A DNA stretch of 33,959 bases from an uncultured Pseudomonadota bacterium (GCA_902826225.1 CADEED010000032.1:1381-35339), one strand, 5' to 3'; shown: positions 22,136-31,771, counted from the first letter of the stretch. Notes: generated by a model not told the origin, from the letters alone. Translations and numbers: made by a program.

Positions 22136-23806
22136 ATGGCGGGAGAACTGGCTGGAACAATGGGCCCCGAGAGAGTCATCAGCGGCATGAAGCCGCTGTT
22201 GCTGCTGGTCGGTGTCGCTGCGGCGATCGCCGCGGGCGTCTGGGTCATGTTGTGGTCTGTGGGACCTACCTACAGCCTCCTGTACTCCAATCTCGCGGCG
22301 GAGGATGCCGCGCAGATAACGCAAGCGCTCGACAGCGCGGGCATTCCCTACAAGCTCGGAGACGGTGTCGGCTCGATCAGCGTCCCGGCGGAGCAACTCG
22401 GCTCCGCGCGCATGCGGCTCGCCTCGCAGGGCCTTCCCGAAGGTGGCGGAGGGGTGAACGCGATGACGCGGGATCCCGGCTTCGGCGTCAGCGCGTTCAT
22501 GGAGAACGCACGCTACCAGCACGCGCTCGAGACCGAGCTCGCTCGCACGATCGCCAGCCTGCAGAACGTGCAGGGAGCGCGAGTGCATCTGGCCATGGCG
22601 CGGCAGTCCGCGTTCGTGAGCGAACGCCGTCCCGGCAGCGCGTCCGTATTCCTGCAGATCAAAGCCGGCCGACGGCTCGATGACGAGAACGTGCAAGCCA
22701 TCGCCAACCTGGTGGCGTCCAGCATTCCGGAACTCACGGCGGAGCAGGTCACTGTCGTCGATCAGGCCGGACGCCTGCTATCCGCGCCGGATGTCGACAG
22801 CGACACCGCGATGCGCGACAAGATGTTCGAGTTCTCCCACCGTCTCGAGGAAAGCTACTCCAACCGAATCCAGCAGATGCTGACGCCGCTCGTGGGACCC
22901 GGACGCGTGCGCGCGCAGGTCGTCGTGCAGGTTGACATGACCACGACCGAGCAGACCCGCGAACAATTCAATCCGCAGAGTCAGGTTGTCCGCAGTGAAT
23001 CGACCGCCGAGGAAGCCGCGCGCAATGGGGCCGGCAACGCCGGTGGTGTTCCGGGTGCGCTCACGAATCAGCCTCCGCAGCCCGGAGTGGCGCTGCCGCC
23101 CGGCGCTGCGCCAGCCGTCGCGCAATCCGGCACGACGCCCGCGGGCGCAGCGGCGGTGGCCAACAACAACGGTACCGGCGCCGTGGTGACCGGCCCCGAC
23201 TCGACATCACGGCAGTCGACGCGCAACTACGAAATCGATCGCACGATGGCGTACACGCGCGCTCCCGCCGGCAAGGTCACGCGACTCTCCGTTGCCGTTC
23301 TGATCGACAACCTCCGAACTACCGGCGCCGATGGCAAGGTGACAGAAACGCCGCTGCCTCAGGCGCAACTCGACCGCCTCACCGCGCTCGTTCGCGACGC
23401 TGTCGGTTTCGACGCAGCTCGTGGCGACACCGTCAATGTCGTGAACTCTTCGTTCCTCGGCGAGCCCGCGGTGGTCGCAGGCGAGCTCGAATCGATTCCA
23501 ATCTGGGAACGTGCCTGGGCGCAGACACTGGCCAAGGTTCTAGCCGGCCTGATCGTGCTGCTGATCATCGTCTTCAGCGTCCTGAAACCGCTGACGAGGG
23601 GCTTGCTCAGCGCGGCGCGGCCGACGCTCCTGCGACAGCCCGCGATCGTTGGCGCAGGCGCGGCCCCGGGCGGCGGCGGTGCGGCCGGCGCGGAAACGCC
23701 CGGCCTCGCGTACGAACAACAGGTGGCCGCGGCGCGCGGTCTCGTTGCTCAGGATCCGAAGCGCGGCGCCCAGGTCGTGAAGGCGTGGGTGGCGAGCGAT
23801 GGCTGA
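22136..23806 (+). CDS. fliF: FliF, MS-ring protein
   Basis: The protein has 556 residues. A first membrane segment (about 20-40, LLLLVGVAAAIAAGVWVML) is followed by the periplasmic ring-building motifs: YSLLYSNLAAEDAAQI, LASQGLPEGGG, FMENARYQHALETELARTI and VHLAMARQSAFVSER. A Gly/Ala/Pro-rich insert occupies about 300-350. The second membrane segment is at about 465-485 (LAGLIVLLIIVFSVLKPL). The C-terminal FliG-binding tail contains ARGLVAQDPKRGAQVVKAWV. FliF forms the inner-membrane base for rotor and export gate. Its end overlaps fliG by 8 nt, so the stoichiometrically paired proteins are probably translationally coupled. Confidence 0.97.
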   Translation: MAGELAGTMGPERVISGMKPLLLLVGVAAAIAAGVWVMLWSVGPTYSLLYSNLAAEDAAQITQALDSAGIPYKLGDGVGSISVPAEQLGSARMRLASQGLPEGGGGVNAMTRDPGFGVSAFMENARYQHALETELARTIASLQNVQGARVHLAMARQSAFVSERRPGSASVFLQIKAGRRLDDENVQAIANLVASSIPELTAEQVTVVDQAGRLLSAPDVDSDTAMRDKMFEFSHRLEESYSNRIQQMLTPLVGPGRVRAQVVVQVDMTTTEQTREQFNPQSQVVRSESTAEEAARNGAGNAGGVPGALTNQPPQPGVALPPGAAPAVAQSGTTPAGAAAVANNNGTGAVVTGPDSTSRQSTRNYEIDRTMAYTRAPAGKVTRLSVAVLIDNLRTTGADGKVTETPLPQAQLDRLTALVRDAVGFDAARGDTVNVVNSSFLGEPAVVAGELESIPIWERAWAQTLAKVLAGLIVLLIIVFSVLKPLTRGLLSAARPTLLRQPAIVGAGAAPGGGGAAGAETPGLAYEQQVAAARGLVAQDPKRGAQVVKAWVASDG

Positions 23807-24812
23807 CGCTCCTGGCGGACGGAACGGCGTCGAACGCGCGGCCATTTTGCTGCTGACGCTCGGCGAATCCGAGGCGGCAGAAATCCTCAAGCACATGGGC
23901 GCGAAGGACGTGCAGCGCCTCGGCCGAAGCATGGCGGAGCTCACGAGCGTGTCCCGGGACGAAGTGCGCGGCGTGCTCAATGAGTTCACCGAGCAGCTCG
24001 AGAGTCAGACTTCGCTCGGCGTCGGCAGCGATGACTTCGTGCGCAAGGTCCTGGTCAACGCGCTCGGCGACGACAAGGCCAACACTCTCATGGATCGCAT
24101 CCGGCTCGGCGGGCAGCGCAAAGGTCTCGAGGCGCTCAAGTGGATGGATGCAAAGGCAGTGGCAGAGCTGCTGCGCAACGAGCATCCGCAGATCATCGCC
24201 ATCGTCCTGTCATACCTCGAAACGGAGCAGGCCGCGGAAGTGCTGGGCTGCATGCCCGAGAACAGCCGCTCGGATCTCATCATGCGCGTCGCCACGCTGG
24301 ATGGCGTTCAGCCGTCCGCGCTCTCCGAACTCGACGAAATGATGGAAAAACAATTTGCGGCCGGCGCCAGTGCCGGCAAGAGCTCCTCGCTCGGTGGGCT
24401 CAAGGTCGCGGCGGAAATGGTCAACCTGCTCGACTCGAGCGTCGGCACCGCGGTGATGAACGAAGTCGGCAAGAGCGACGAACGCCTGTCGCAAAGCATC
24501 CAGGACCTCATGTTCGTCTTCGACGACCTCATGGAAGTTGACGATCGAGGCATGCAGGAACTGCTGCGGCAGGTGGCCGCCGACAAGCTGCTGCTCGCGC
24601 TCAAGGGCGCCGACGAAGAATTCAAGGCAAAGGTGTTCAAGAACATGTCGCAGCGTGCCGCCGAGATGATGAAGGACGACCTGGCCGCCAAGGGCCCGGT
24701 GCGGCTCGCCGACGTGGAAGCCGCGCAGAAGGAAGTCCTGATCGCCGCCCGCAAGCTCGCCGACGACGGCACGATCGCGCTGGGTGGCAAGGGCGGCGAA
24801 GCCTATGTCTGA
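23799..24812 (+). CDS. fliG: FliG, rotor switch protein
   Basis: The protein has 337 residues, the standard FliG length. The N-terminal domain (VERAAILLLTLGESEAAEIL) binds FliF. The middle domain has the EHPQ motif in LLRNEHPQIIAIVLSYLE. The C-terminal torque domain has LMFVFDDLMEVDDRGMQELL, followed by LKGADEEFKAKVFKNMSQRAAEMMKDDL (in outline), with the charged residues that face the stator. Located at the cytoplasmic face of the MS ring, it couples ion flow through MotAB to rotation and switches direction with FliM and FliN. It overlaps both fliF (8 nt) and fliH. Confidence 0.97.
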   Translation: MADAPGGRNGVERAAILLLTLGESEAAEILKHMGAKDVQRLGRSMAELTSVSRDEVRGVLNEFTEQLESQTSLGVGSDDFVRKVLVNALGDDKANTLMDRIRLGGQRKGLEALKWMDAKAVAELLRNEHPQIIAIVLSYLETEQAAEVLGCMPENSRSDLIMRVATLDGVQPSALSELDEMMEKQFAAGASAGKSSSLGGLKVAAEMVNLLDSSVGTAVMNEVGKSDERLSQSIQDLMFVFDDLMEVDDRGMQELLRQVAADKLLLALKGADEEFKAKVFKNMSQRAAEMMKDDLAAKGPVRLADVEAAQKEVLIAARKLADDGTIALGGKGGEAYV

Positions 24813-25494
24813 TCCGCTGGTGGCCGTGCTCTCCGACGTTGCGCGCTGGTCATTGCCGACCGTGGATGGCGCGCCCCTGCCGCGCGGCAGCGGCGGCGTC
24901 AATGTCATGCATCTCTCCGCCGTCGAGCGCGATGCCTGGGAGCACGGGTACAAGGCGGGGCACGTCGAGGGCGTGCGCAAGGGTGAAGCCGAGCTCAAGG
25001 TGCGCATCGGCGAGGTGGACGCGCAGATCGCGGCGCTGCAGGCCATCATCGAAACACTCGCCCAACCTCTCGCCGAACTCGACGCGGGCATCGAAACTGA
25101 ACTCACCCGCCTCGCGATGATCATCGCCAAGCACCTGGTGCGGCGCGAGTTGCGGTTGGATCCCACGCAGGTCATCGGCATCGTGCGCCACACGGTCGGC
25201 TTGCTGCCCGTGACCGCGCGCAACATCAAGATTCAGCTGCATCCCGACGATGCGGCCATTCTGCGCGATCGGCTCGCGACGGCCGTGGGCGAACGAGAAT
25301 GGGAGCTGCGGGAGGATCCGCTGATGGCGCGCGGCGGTTGCCGCGTGATCTCCGACAATTCGAGCATCGACGCGCGCGTCGAGGCAACCATCGCCGCCGC
25401 GATGCGCGGTCTGCTCGGCGATGACCGGGCAGAGCGCGTCGACGCGATTCCATCGCCGGCATCCACCGGGCCACAGGGCGAGGAACCGGCATGA
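24805..25494 (+). CDS. fliH: FliH, regulator of the flagellar export ATPase
   Basis: The protein is 229 residues from ATG 24805, which overlaps the fliG stop by 8 nt. The GTG at 24784 lies deep in fliG and is less likely. The middle carries a charged helix, [21 protein letters not shown], followed by the coiled-coil region (about 70-105) typical of FliH. The C-terminal domain has [21 protein letters not shown] and [18 protein letters not shown], shared with V-ATPase E subunit relatives. It binds FliI, holds the ATPase at the C-ring and moves substrates to the gate. The FliH stop overlaps fliI by 4 nt. Confidence 0.93.
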   Translation: MSDPLVAVLSDVARWSLPTVDGAPLPRGSGGVNVMHLSAVERDAWEHGYKAGHVEGVRKGEAELKVRIGEVDAQIAALQAIIETLAQPLAELDAGIETELTRLAMIIAKHLVRRELRLDPTQVIGIVRHTVGLLPVTARNIKIQLHPDDAAILRDRLATAVGEREWELREDPLMARGGCRVISDNSSIDARVEATIAAAMRGLLGDDRAERVDAIPSPASTGPQGEEPA

Positions 25495-26876
25495 GCGATT
25501 CCAATTCCTTCCGCGCGGAGCGCGCCCGCGGTTGGCGCGAGAGCATCGACCGCCAGGTGGCACGAGCGGCGAACTTGCCGTCGCCGCCGGTCGAAGGCGC
25601 GCTCACGCGCATGGTCGGACTCGCGCTCGAGGCATCTGGCTGCCAGGCCGCGGTGGGCGACGTCTGCGATCTGATTTCCAGCGACGGTTCGCGCGCGGAA
25701 GCCGAAGTCGTCGGATTCGCGGGCGACCGGCTGCTGCTGATGCCGACAGGCGATGTGCACGGCCTCGCGCCGAGCGCACGGGTCATCCCGCGGCAGCGCG
25801 CGGGCAGCGTACGCGTCGGTCCGGGCCTGCTCGGTCGAATCATCGACGGTACAGGCGCGCCGCTCGACGGCCTCGGCCCGCTCAACTGCGAAGAACGCGT
25901 CAAACTACTGGGCAAGAGCATCAATCCGCTCGAGCGCCACCCCATCGACACGCCGCTCGACGTCGGGGTTCGATCGATCAATTCTCTGCTGACCGTTGGG
26001 CGCGGTCAGCGCATCGGACTGTTCGCCGGCTCCGGCGTCGGCAAGAGCGTCTTGCTCGGCATGATGGCTCGGTATACATCCGCCGACGTGATCGTCGTGG
26101 GCCTCATCGGCGAGCGCGGTCGCGAAGTGAAGGAATTCGTCGATCGTATTCTCGGCGCCGAAGGCCGCCGGCGCTCCGTCGTCGTCGCATCGCCGGCGGA
26201 CAATCCGCCGCTGATCCGCCTGCACGGTGCCTGGCTTGCGACCGCGATTGCCGAGCATTTCCGCGAGCGCGGCCTGTCCGTGCTCCTCATCATGGATTCC
26301 CTGACGCGTTTCGCGCAGGCGCAGCGCGAGATCGGGCTCGCCATCGGCGAGGCGCCCGCGACCCGCGGCTATCCACCGTCGGTATTCGCGCGCTTGCCGG
26401 CGCTCGTCGAGCGGGCGGGGAACGGTTCCAGCGGCCGCGGCTCGATCACCGCGTTCTACACCGTGCTCACCGAAGGCGACGATCAGCAGGATCCGATCGC
26501 CGACGCGGCCCGCGCCATCCTCGACGGTCACGTCGTGCTGTCGCGCCGCATCGCCGAGGCCGGTCAGTATCCGGCCATCGACATCGAGGCGTCGGTGAGT
26601 CGCGTCATGCACGAGATCGTCACGCCCGAGCATGCCGAACTCGCGCGCCGGTTTCGCCAGAATCTGGCGATCTACCAGCAGCACCGCGATCTCATCTCGA
26701 TCGGCGCGTACCAGCGAGGAAGCGATCCGCGCATCGATGCCGCGATCGACCTGTGGCCGGCAATGCAGAAATTTCTCATGCAGCCCATCGAAGAGCGCGT
26801 GGGGCAGCGCGACGCCGTGCAGGCGCTGGCGCAGTTGTTCGCTACCGCGCCGCCGGTGCGCAAGGCGGCGGCATGA
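25491..26876 (+). CDS. fliI: FliI, flagellar type III export ATPase
   Basis: The 461-residue protein is homologous to the F1 ATPase beta subunit. Walker A is AGSGVGKS at residues 179-186. Further landmarks are [35 protein letters not shown] (Walker B LLIMD) and [18 protein letters not shown], specific to FliI and its virulence homologues. [20 protein letters not shown] follows. The hexamer works under the export gate to unfold substrates and detach chaperones. ATGA overlaps at both ends (fliH, fliJ) show tight coupling. Confidence 0.97.
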   Translation: MSDSNSFRAERARGWRESIDRQVARAANLPSPPVEGALTRMVGLALEASGCQAAVGDVCDLISSDGSRAEAEVVGFAGDRLLLMPTGDVHGLAPSARVIPRQRAGSVRVGPGLLGRIIDGTGAPLDGLGPLNCEERVKLLGKSINPLERHPIDTPLDVGVRSINSLLTVGRGQRIGLFAGSGVGKSVLLGMMARYTSADVIVVGLIGERGREVKEFVDRILGAEGRRRSVVVASPADNPPLIRLHGAWLATAIAEHFRERGLSVLLIMDSLTRFAQAQREIGLAIGEAPATRGYPPSVFARLPALVERAGNGSSGRGSITAFYTVLTEGDDQQDPIADAARAILDGHVVLSRRIAEAGQYPAIDIEASVSRVMHEIVTPEHAELARRFRQNLAIYQQHRDLISIGAYQRGSDPRIDAAIDLWPAMQKFLMQPIEERVGQRDAVQALAQLFATAPPVRKAAA

Positions 26877-27322
26877 CGCGATCGGAACGGCTCGAAGTGG
26901 TGCAGCAGGCCACGGCGCACCATGAGCGCGAGCATGCCGAGAAGGTGGCGCAGGCCGAACGTGTCGTTGTGGAGATGGAGGCGAAACTCGAAGCGCTCGA
27001 GCGCTATCGAAAGGAATACGAGACCAGCTTCGCGACCAGGGCCGGCGCCGGTGTCGGCGTTGCGGCAGGTCGTGACTTCCAGGCGTTCCTCGCACGTCTC
27101 GGCGAAGCGCTCGAACAGCAACGGCAGGTCGTCGAGCAGGCCCGAGCCGCGCACCAGGCGGCGATCGTCGCCTGGCGCGAGGTGGCCAAGCGTGCGCACG
27201 TAGTCGACACGCTCGCCGAGCGTTGGCAAGTCGAGGAGTCGCGCGAGTCGAACCGTCGCGACCAGCGCGACAGCGACGAGCTGTCGCAGCAACTGCGCAT
27301 CAATCGAGAGGGCAAGACATGA
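26873..27322 (+). CDS. fliJ: FliJ, export chaperone escort and ATPase stalk
   Basis: This 149-residue protein is almost entirely a charged coiled coil. [20 protein letters not shown] is followed by repeated Glu/Gln/Arg/Ala heptads up to about residue 140 (for example [12 protein letters not shown] and [20 protein letters not shown]). The family motif YRKEYE and the paired antiparallel helices fit FliJ, the central stalk inside the FliI hexamer that links it to FlhA. Start ATG 26873 overlaps the fliI stop and the end overlaps the fliK start, each as ATGA. A longer open stretch in this frame back to 25421 is a shadow of fliI. Confidence 0.92.
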   Translation: MTRSERLEVVQQATAHHEREHAEKVAQAERVVVEMEAKLEALERYRKEYETSFATRAGAGVGVAAGRDFQAFLARLGEALEQQRQVVEQARAAHQAAIVAWREVAKRAHVVDTLAERWQVEESRESNRRDQRDSDELSQQLRINREGKT

Positions 27323-28350
27323 TTCCCACCATCGCACCTTCGAAAACCGAGACCGCGAGCGCCGCCAATGCCACGGAAATCGCCGTCATGGGCGATACCG
27401 GCGCCTTCGACGCGCTACTGGCACTTCAGGCGCTGGTCGAAAGCGGCCTGGTCGCGCCGGCTCCCGAGATCAATGGGGGACTGCCTGCCTTGGAATCTTG
27501 CGACGATCTTTCCGTCAAGTCCGAGTTCGAGTCCGAATCCGACACCGACGCCGATACCGACGCCGACACCGACGCCGTCATCGAAGCCGCGACTGCGGGC
27601 GCTCTGAGCCTGCTCGCCCCGTTGACGCCGACAGCCGTGACCAAGGCTCCCACGCCGCCGCCCGCCAGCGCCGCGCGCTCATCGCCCGGTCCGGACGGCG
27701 GCGCGATCGCGCCGCTGCCGAATCCGTCGACGAGTTCATCGGATCGAGCCGCCGCCGATCCGCTGCCCGGTGCGGCGCTGGCGGCCGGCGCCGATGGTGG
27801 GCCCGCGGTCGAGTCGCCCGCCGCGGGAAAGGCTGCACCGCCGGTCGCGACAACCGCACTCGACAGCGCGTCCTGGAACGATCTGCGCGGCCCGGCCGAA
27901 CTGCTGGCCCGCACGAGCCGACACGCGACCCAGGAGCGCACGGAATACTCGGTCGCCGCGCGAGTGACGGATCCGCGTTGGGCGGATGATCTCGGTTCGC
28001 GGATCGCCATGATGGTCCGGACCGGCGATTCCTCGGCGTCTCTGCAACTCACGCCGACGGACCTGGGTCCCGTCGACGTCGACGTGGCAGTTCGCGACGG
28101 CCAGGCTTCGGTGCACTTCGGCGCCGCCAGCGCCGAAACCCGCGCGCTGCTCGAAGCATCGATCCCGCGCCTGCGCGAAATGCTCGCCGCGCAAGGGTTT
28201 CAACTCATGGACAGCAGCGTCTCGCACGGCTTTGCCCGGCAGAGCCGCCACGAATCCGCGGGTACGCCACGCGTCGACTCCACCGTCGATGCGCCGGCGG
28301 CGGCCGCACACGCAGTCCAGATCGCCGGGCTTCTCGACCTCTACGCCTGA
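27319..28350 (+). CDS. fliK: FliK, hook-length control protein
   Basis: The protein has 343 residues, short for FliK. The N-terminal two thirds are low complexity, rich in Ala/Pro/Ser/Asp, and include three copies of a 12-bp repeat at 27541-27576 encoding DTDA (residues 75-86). The C-terminal domain (about residues 235-315) is the conserved FliK part: LGSRIAMMVRTGDSSASLQL, TPTDLGPVDVDVAVRDGQASVHF and LEASIPRLREMLAAQGFQL, the substrate-specificity switch. FliK measures hook length and signals FlhB to change from hook to filament export. It is the last gene before the fliL promoter; its start overlaps fliJ by 4 nt. Confidence 0.93.
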   Translation: MIPTIAPSKTETASAANATEIAVMGDTGAFDALLALQALVESGLVAPAPEINGGLPALESCDDLSVKSEFESESDTDADTDADTDAVIEAATAGALSLLAPLTPTAVTKAPTPPPASAARSSPGPDGGAIAPLPNPSTSSSDRAAADPLPGAALAAGADGGPAVESPAAGKAAPPVATTALDSASWNDLRGPAELLARTSRHATQERTEYSVAARVTDPRWADDLGSRIAMMVRTGDSSASLQLTPTDLGPVDVDVAVRDGQASVHFGAASAETRALLEASIPRLREMLAAQGFQLMDSSVSHGFARQSRHESAGTPRVDSTVDAPAAAAHAVQIAGLLDLYA

Positions 28351-28423
28351 AGCCGCTCCCGGCGGCACGCCAGAAAACCGTCGCCTCCGGGCGCATTGCG
28401 TGACGGCTCTCACGTTTCGAGTG

Positions 28424-28439
28424 TGGCACGCGCGTTGCA
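28424..28439 (+). promoter_or_regulatory. Sigma-54 promoter of the fliL-flhA operon
   Basis: TGGCACG-CGCG-TTGCA is a full match to the consensus (GG 28425-28426, GC 28437-28438). The predicted start is near 28450. A small inverted repeat, CGTGA-N6-TCACG, lies just upstream at 28399-28414. Confidence 0.93.
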
Positions 28440-28484
28440 CGTTGCATGGCAGCCGCAACCACTTTCACTGGTGAGTACCTGTCC

Positions 28485-29003
28485 ATGGCCGAACCCGCCG
28501 TACCCGAAGAAGAAGCTGAAGAGGGCGCCGACGCCGCCAAACCCAAGGGCGGAAAGAAGGGCCTGATCATCGCCGTCGTAGTCGCCGTCGTCCTGGCCGG
28601 CGGCGGATTCGCGGCGTTCAAACTACTTGGCGGCAAGGAAGATCCGGCCAAGAAGAAGGAAACGGTCAAGACGGAACTGGTGCCGCCGCGCTATGTGACT
28701 CTCGATCCGCCGTTCGTCGTGAACTTCGAGGCCGAGTCCGCGGTCCGCTTCCTGCAAGTCACCGTCGGCCTCATGACGCGCGATCTCGAGATCGAGAAAC
28801 TCGTCAAAGAGAACGATCCGCGCATCCGCAACGACCTCCTCCTGATCCTCGGCAATCAGCCCTATGCAGCCCTCTCCACGCGCGAAGGCAAGGAAGACCT
28901 GCGAAAGAGCTGCCTCGAGACCGTCCGCACGGTGATCAAGGAAAGCGGCGCCGAACCCGACAAGCTCGAGGCGCTGTATTTCACTTCCTTCGTGATGCAG
29001 TAG
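28485..29003 (+). CDS. fliL: FliL, stator-associated membrane protein
   Basis: The protein is 172 residues from ATG 28485. A short acidic then Lys-rich cytoplasmic N-terminus (EEEAEEGADAAKPKGGKKG) precedes one membrane segment (LIIAVVVAVVLAGGGFAAF, about residues 26-44). The periplasmic FliL domain has YVTLDPPFVVNFEAES, RFLQVTVGLMTRD and VKENDPRIRNDLLLIL, ending with the FliL-type YFTSFVMQ. It supports stator units around the rotor. An in-frame ATG at 28446 lies upstream of the predicted sigma-54 start site (about 28450), so it cannot be used by that transcript. GGTGAG 9 nt before 28485 supports the chosen start. Confidence 0.95.
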   Translation: MAEPAVPEEEAEEGADAAKPKGGKKGLIIAVVVAVVLAGGGFAAFKLLGGKEDPAKKKETVKTELVPPRYVTLDPPFVVNFEAESAVRFLQVTVGLMTRDLEIEKLVKENDPRIRNDLLLILGNQPYAALSTREGKEDLRKSCLETVRTVIKESGAEPDKLEALYFTSFVMQ

Positions 29004-29012
29004 GCGCAGGTC

Positions 29013-30023
29013 ATGGCTCCGCAGGAAGTTCTCAATCAGGACGAGATCGATGCGTTGCTGAATGGCGTCGATCAAGGCGCGGTCAGTACCGAGCCGGAAG
29101 CCCCGCCGGGCGAGGCGCGCCAGTACGACTTCAGCCGCGAAATGCGCATCGTCCGCGGACGCATGCCGACGCTCGAGATGGTCAACGAACGGCTCGCGCG
29201 GCAGCTCCGCGTCAGCGTCTACAACCTGCTCCGGCGCACCGTGGAGATATCGGTGGGCCAGGTGTCGATGAGGAAGTTCAGCGAGTACACCCATTCGCTG
29301 AGCCTGCCGATCAATCTCAATCTCGTGAAGATCAACCCGTTGCGTGGCACCGGCCTGTTCGTGCTCGACCCGAAACTGGTATTCGCTTTCGTCGACAACT
29401 TCTTCGGTGGCGTTGGCCGGCACGCGAAAATCGAAGGTCGCGACTTCACGGCCACCGAAATGCGCGTGGTGCACATGTTCCTGCGCAGCGCGTTCGCCGA
29501 CATGCGCGAGGCATGGACGCCGATCACGAAGATCGACGTCGAATACGTGAGCTCCGAGATCAATCCGAATTTTGCGGGCATCGTCACGCCGTCGGAGGTC
29601 GTGGTGATCTGCCCGTTCAACATCCAGCTCGATGGCGCCGGCGGCGCGCTGCACGTCGTCTTGCCGTACTCGATGATCGAGCCGCTGCGCGAAGTGCTCG
29701 ACTCCGGCGTGCAGAGCGATCGTGCCGAGCAGGACGATCGCTGGCTCTCGATCCTGAAGGAGGGTTTACAGGACGCCGAAGTGGAGCTCACGACGGTGCT
29801 CGGGCAGGGCAGCGTCCAGTTGTCGAGGCTGATCGACATGAAGCCGGGCGATGTTCTGCCCTGCGATTTCGCCGGCAAGGCGACGGTGCTTGCCGAGGGC
29901 GTGCCACTGTTTCGCGGCGCATTTGGCGTTTCGCGCGGTCAACAGTGCGTCCGCTACGAACAGAAGATCCGCCGCGCCGGCTCGAGCACCGGCGATTCGG
30001 CGATGGCACGCAGATCCACTTGA
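29013..30023 (+). CDS. fliM: FliM, C-ring switch protein that binds CheY-P
   Basis: The protein has 336 residues. The N-terminal CheY-binding segment is EVLNQDEIDALLNGVDQGAV (about residues 5-24). The middle domain has RIVRGRMPTLEMVNERLARQ, FVLDPKLVFAFVDNFFGG and FTATEMRVVHMFLRSAFADM. The C-terminal surface-presentation domain matches FliN (LSRLIDMKPGDVLPCDF). FliM connects FliG to the FliN ring and receives chemotaxis signals. It is 9 nt after fliL with a GCAGG ribosome site. The intact CheY-binding segment suggests chemotaxis control although no che genes are in the window. Confidence 0.97.
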   Translation: MAPQEVLNQDEIDALLNGVDQGAVSTEPEAPPGEARQYDFSREMRIVRGRMPTLEMVNERLARQLRVSVYNLLRRTVEISVGQVSMRKFSEYTHSLSLPINLNLVKINPLRGTGLFVLDPKLVFAFVDNFFGGVGRHAKIEGRDFTATEMRVVHMFLRSAFADMREAWTPITKIDVEYVSSEINPNFAGIVTPSEVVVICPFNIQLDGAGGALHVVLPYSMIEPLREVLDSGVQSDRAEQDDRWLSILKEGLQDAEVELTTVLGQGSVQLSRLIDMKPGDVLPCDFAGKATVLAEGVPLFRGAFGVSRGQQCVRYEQKIRRAGSSTGDSAMARRST

Positions 30024-30035
30024 GGTATTGAAAGC

Positions 30036-30347
30036 ATGAACGCTACTTCGGAAAACATCGCGGCCGACACGCGCGACGGCTCACAGGATGTGAACCTGGA
30101 CGTCATCCTCGATGTCCCCGTCACGCTGTCGATGGAAGTCGGCAGGACCCGGATTCCGATCCGCAACCTGTTGCAGCTCAATCAGGGCTCGGTCGTGGAG
30201 CTGGATCGCGCCGCGGGCGAGCCGCTCGACGTATTCGTCAACGGAACGCTGGTTGCGCACGGCGAAGTCGTCGTAGTCAACGAGAAGTTCGGCATCCGGA
30301 TCACCGACGTCGTCAGTCCCGCCGAACGCATCCGCAAACTGAAGTAG
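30036..30347 (+). CDS. fliN: FliN, C-ring switch protein
   Basis: This 103-residue short form of FliN has an acidic N-terminal tail of about 20 residues. The conserved domain follows: LDVILDVPVTLSMEVGRTRI, IRNLLQLNQGSVVELDRAAG and EPLDVFVNGTLVAHGEVVVV, ending FGIRITDVVSPAERIRKL. It forms the base of the C-ring and docks FliH-FliI. GAGG 10 nt before the start overlaps the fliM stop. Confidence 0.97.
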   Translation: MNATSENIAADTRDGSQDVNLDVILDVPVTLSMEVGRTRIPIRNLLQLNQGSVVELDRAAGEPLDVFVNGTLVAHGEVVVVNEKFGIRITDVVSPAERIRKLK

Positions 30348-30362
30348 CCGAAGGATTTCCCG

Positions 30363-30746
30363 GTGGATGCACCTCTGTTCGCCGCACCGGCCGCGAGTGC
30401 CGCGTCGACGCCGGCCGCAGGCCTCGCCGAGGTCACGCTCGCGCTGCTCGTAGTCGTCGCGCTCATCGCGGGACTCGCATGGCTCGTGAAGCGCATGCGC
30501 GGCTTCGGCACGAGCGGTCACGACCGGATCCGGCTGCTCGCCGACCGGACGCTCGGGCCCAAGGAGCGCTGCGTGCTGCTGCGCGTGGGTGACACGGAAC
30601 TCCTCGTGGGGATTGCGCCGGGCGCCGTAAGAACGTTGCACGTGTTCGCGCCTGGCGCGAACACCGGTGAACCGGTACCGCCCGCGGCGACGGGACCGCA
30701 GCTGCCGAACTTCAAGGAGCTGTTGGTGAGGAGTCTCGGCAAGTGA
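30363..30746 (+). CDS. fliO: FliO, export gate assembly protein
   Basis: This 127-residue protein begins at GTG 30363, with GAAGGA at 30350-30355 at good spacing. A short periplasmic Ala/Pro-rich start precedes one membrane segment (about residues 20-40, [20 protein letters not shown]). The conserved FliO part is [31 protein letters not shown] in outline. FliO stabilises FliP during assembly of the export gate. The stop overlaps the fliP start by 4 nt. Confidence 0.92.
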   Translation: MDAPLFAAPAASAASTPAAGLAEVTLALLVVVALIAGLAWLVKRMRGFGTSGHDRIRLLADRTLGPKERCVLLRVGDTELLVGIAPGAVRTLHVFAPGANTGEPVPPAATGPQLPNFKELLVRSLGK

Positions 30747-31480
30747 AAGGCGCGCTGCTCCTGGTGGGCACAATGCTGCTGCCGCTGGCGGCCTCCGCGG
30801 CCGGTGGGCTGCCCGCGGTGACGGTGACGACGGAACCCGGCGGTGGCCAGACCTATTCGTTGACGCTTCAGGTCCTGATCCTGATGACGGTGCTGTCGCT
30901 GCTGCCCGCCATCCTGCTCATGATGACGGCGTTCACGCGCATCGTGATCGTGCTCGCGATCCTGCGGCAGGCGATCGGCGCGGGCCAGACGCCGCCGAAC
31001 CAGGTGCTCGTGGGGCTCGCGCTGTTCCTGACGCTGTTCGTCATGGCGCCGGTGGTCGAGAAGATCAACACCGAAGCCGCGCAGCCCTATCTGGCGGGAA
31101 CCATCGAAACCACGGTGGCGCTCGAACGCGCCATCGTTCCGATCAAGAGCTTCATGCTCGAGCAGACGCGCGAATCCGACATCGCGACCTTCGTGCGGAT
31201 CTCGGGCGGTAAGGGATTCGCGAAGCCAGCCGACGTGCCGCTCAGCATCCTGGTGCCGGCCTTCGTCACGAGCGAGCTCAAGACGGCGTTCCAGATCGGC
31301 TTTCTGCTGTTCATTCCGTTCGTGGTCATCGATCTCGTGGTCGCGAGCGTGCTCATGTCGATGGGCATGATGATGTTGTCGCCGGTGCTCATATCGCTGC
31401 CGTTCAAGATCATGTTGTTCGTGTTGATCGATGGCTGGGCGCTGGTCATGGGCACTCTCGCCCAGAGTTTTTTCCGATAG
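30743..31480 (+). CDS. fliP: FliP, export gate core protein
   Basis: The protein has 245 residues from GTG 30743; GAGGAG at 30728-30733 fits this start. A cleavable signal ([19 protein letters not shown]) is present, as known for FliP. Four membrane segments follow. Landmarks are [20 protein letters not shown] and [40 protein letters not shown] and [20 protein letters not shown]. Five FliP subunits with FliQ and FliR form the helical gate in the MS ring. It overlaps fliO by 4 nt. Confidence 0.97.
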   Translation: MKGALLLVGTMLLPLAASAAGGLPAVTVTTEPGGGQTYSLTLQVLILMTVLSLLPAILLMMTAFTRIVIVLAILRQAIGAGQTPPNQVLVGLALFLTLFVMAPVVEKINTEAAQPYLAGTIETTVALERAIVPIKSFMLEQTRESDIATFVRISGGKGFAKPADVPLSILVPAFVTSELKTAFQIGFLLFIPFVVIDLVVASVLMSMGMMMLSPVLISLPFKIMLFVLIDGWALVMGTLAQSFFR

Positions 31481-31501
31481 TCACTCCGCAAGAGGCGCGT
31501 C

Positions 31502-31771
31502 ATGAGTCCTGAAATGGTCGTAACGATCGGGCGGCAAGCGCTCGAGATGACGCTGATGCTGTCCGCTCCGCTACTGCTCACCGCGCTCGCCGTCGGCCTC
31601 ATCGTGGGCATCTTCCAGGCGGCAACGTCGATCAACGAGATGACGCTGTCGTTCATTCCCAAGCTGATCGCGATGGCCGCCGTGCTCGCGCTGACCGGTC
31701 CATGGATGATCCGCAGTCTCGTCGAGTACTCGCGCGGTCTGATCGAAAGCATTCCGTCGCTGGTGGGGTGA
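31502..31771 (+). CDS. fliQ: FliQ, export gate protein
   Basis: This 89-residue protein has two membrane helices. Its start MSPEMVVTIGRQALEMTLML and the family motifs LIVGIFQAATSINEMTLSFI and PKLIAMAAVLALTGPWMI identify it. It packs on FliP in the export gate. It has AAGAGG before the start, 21 nt after fliP. Its stop is immediately followed by the fliR ATG with no spacer. Confidence 0.97.
   Translation: MSPEMVVTIGRQALEMTLMLSAPLLLTALAVGLIVGIFQAATSINEMTLSFIPKLIAMAAVLALTGPWMIRSLVEYSRGLIESIPSLVG

Noticed and set aside
25421-26872. Extension of the fliJ frame upstream through fliI
   Set aside because: The extra 484 codons read as Arg-rich noise overlapping fliI. fliJ starts at the ATGA overlap at 26873.
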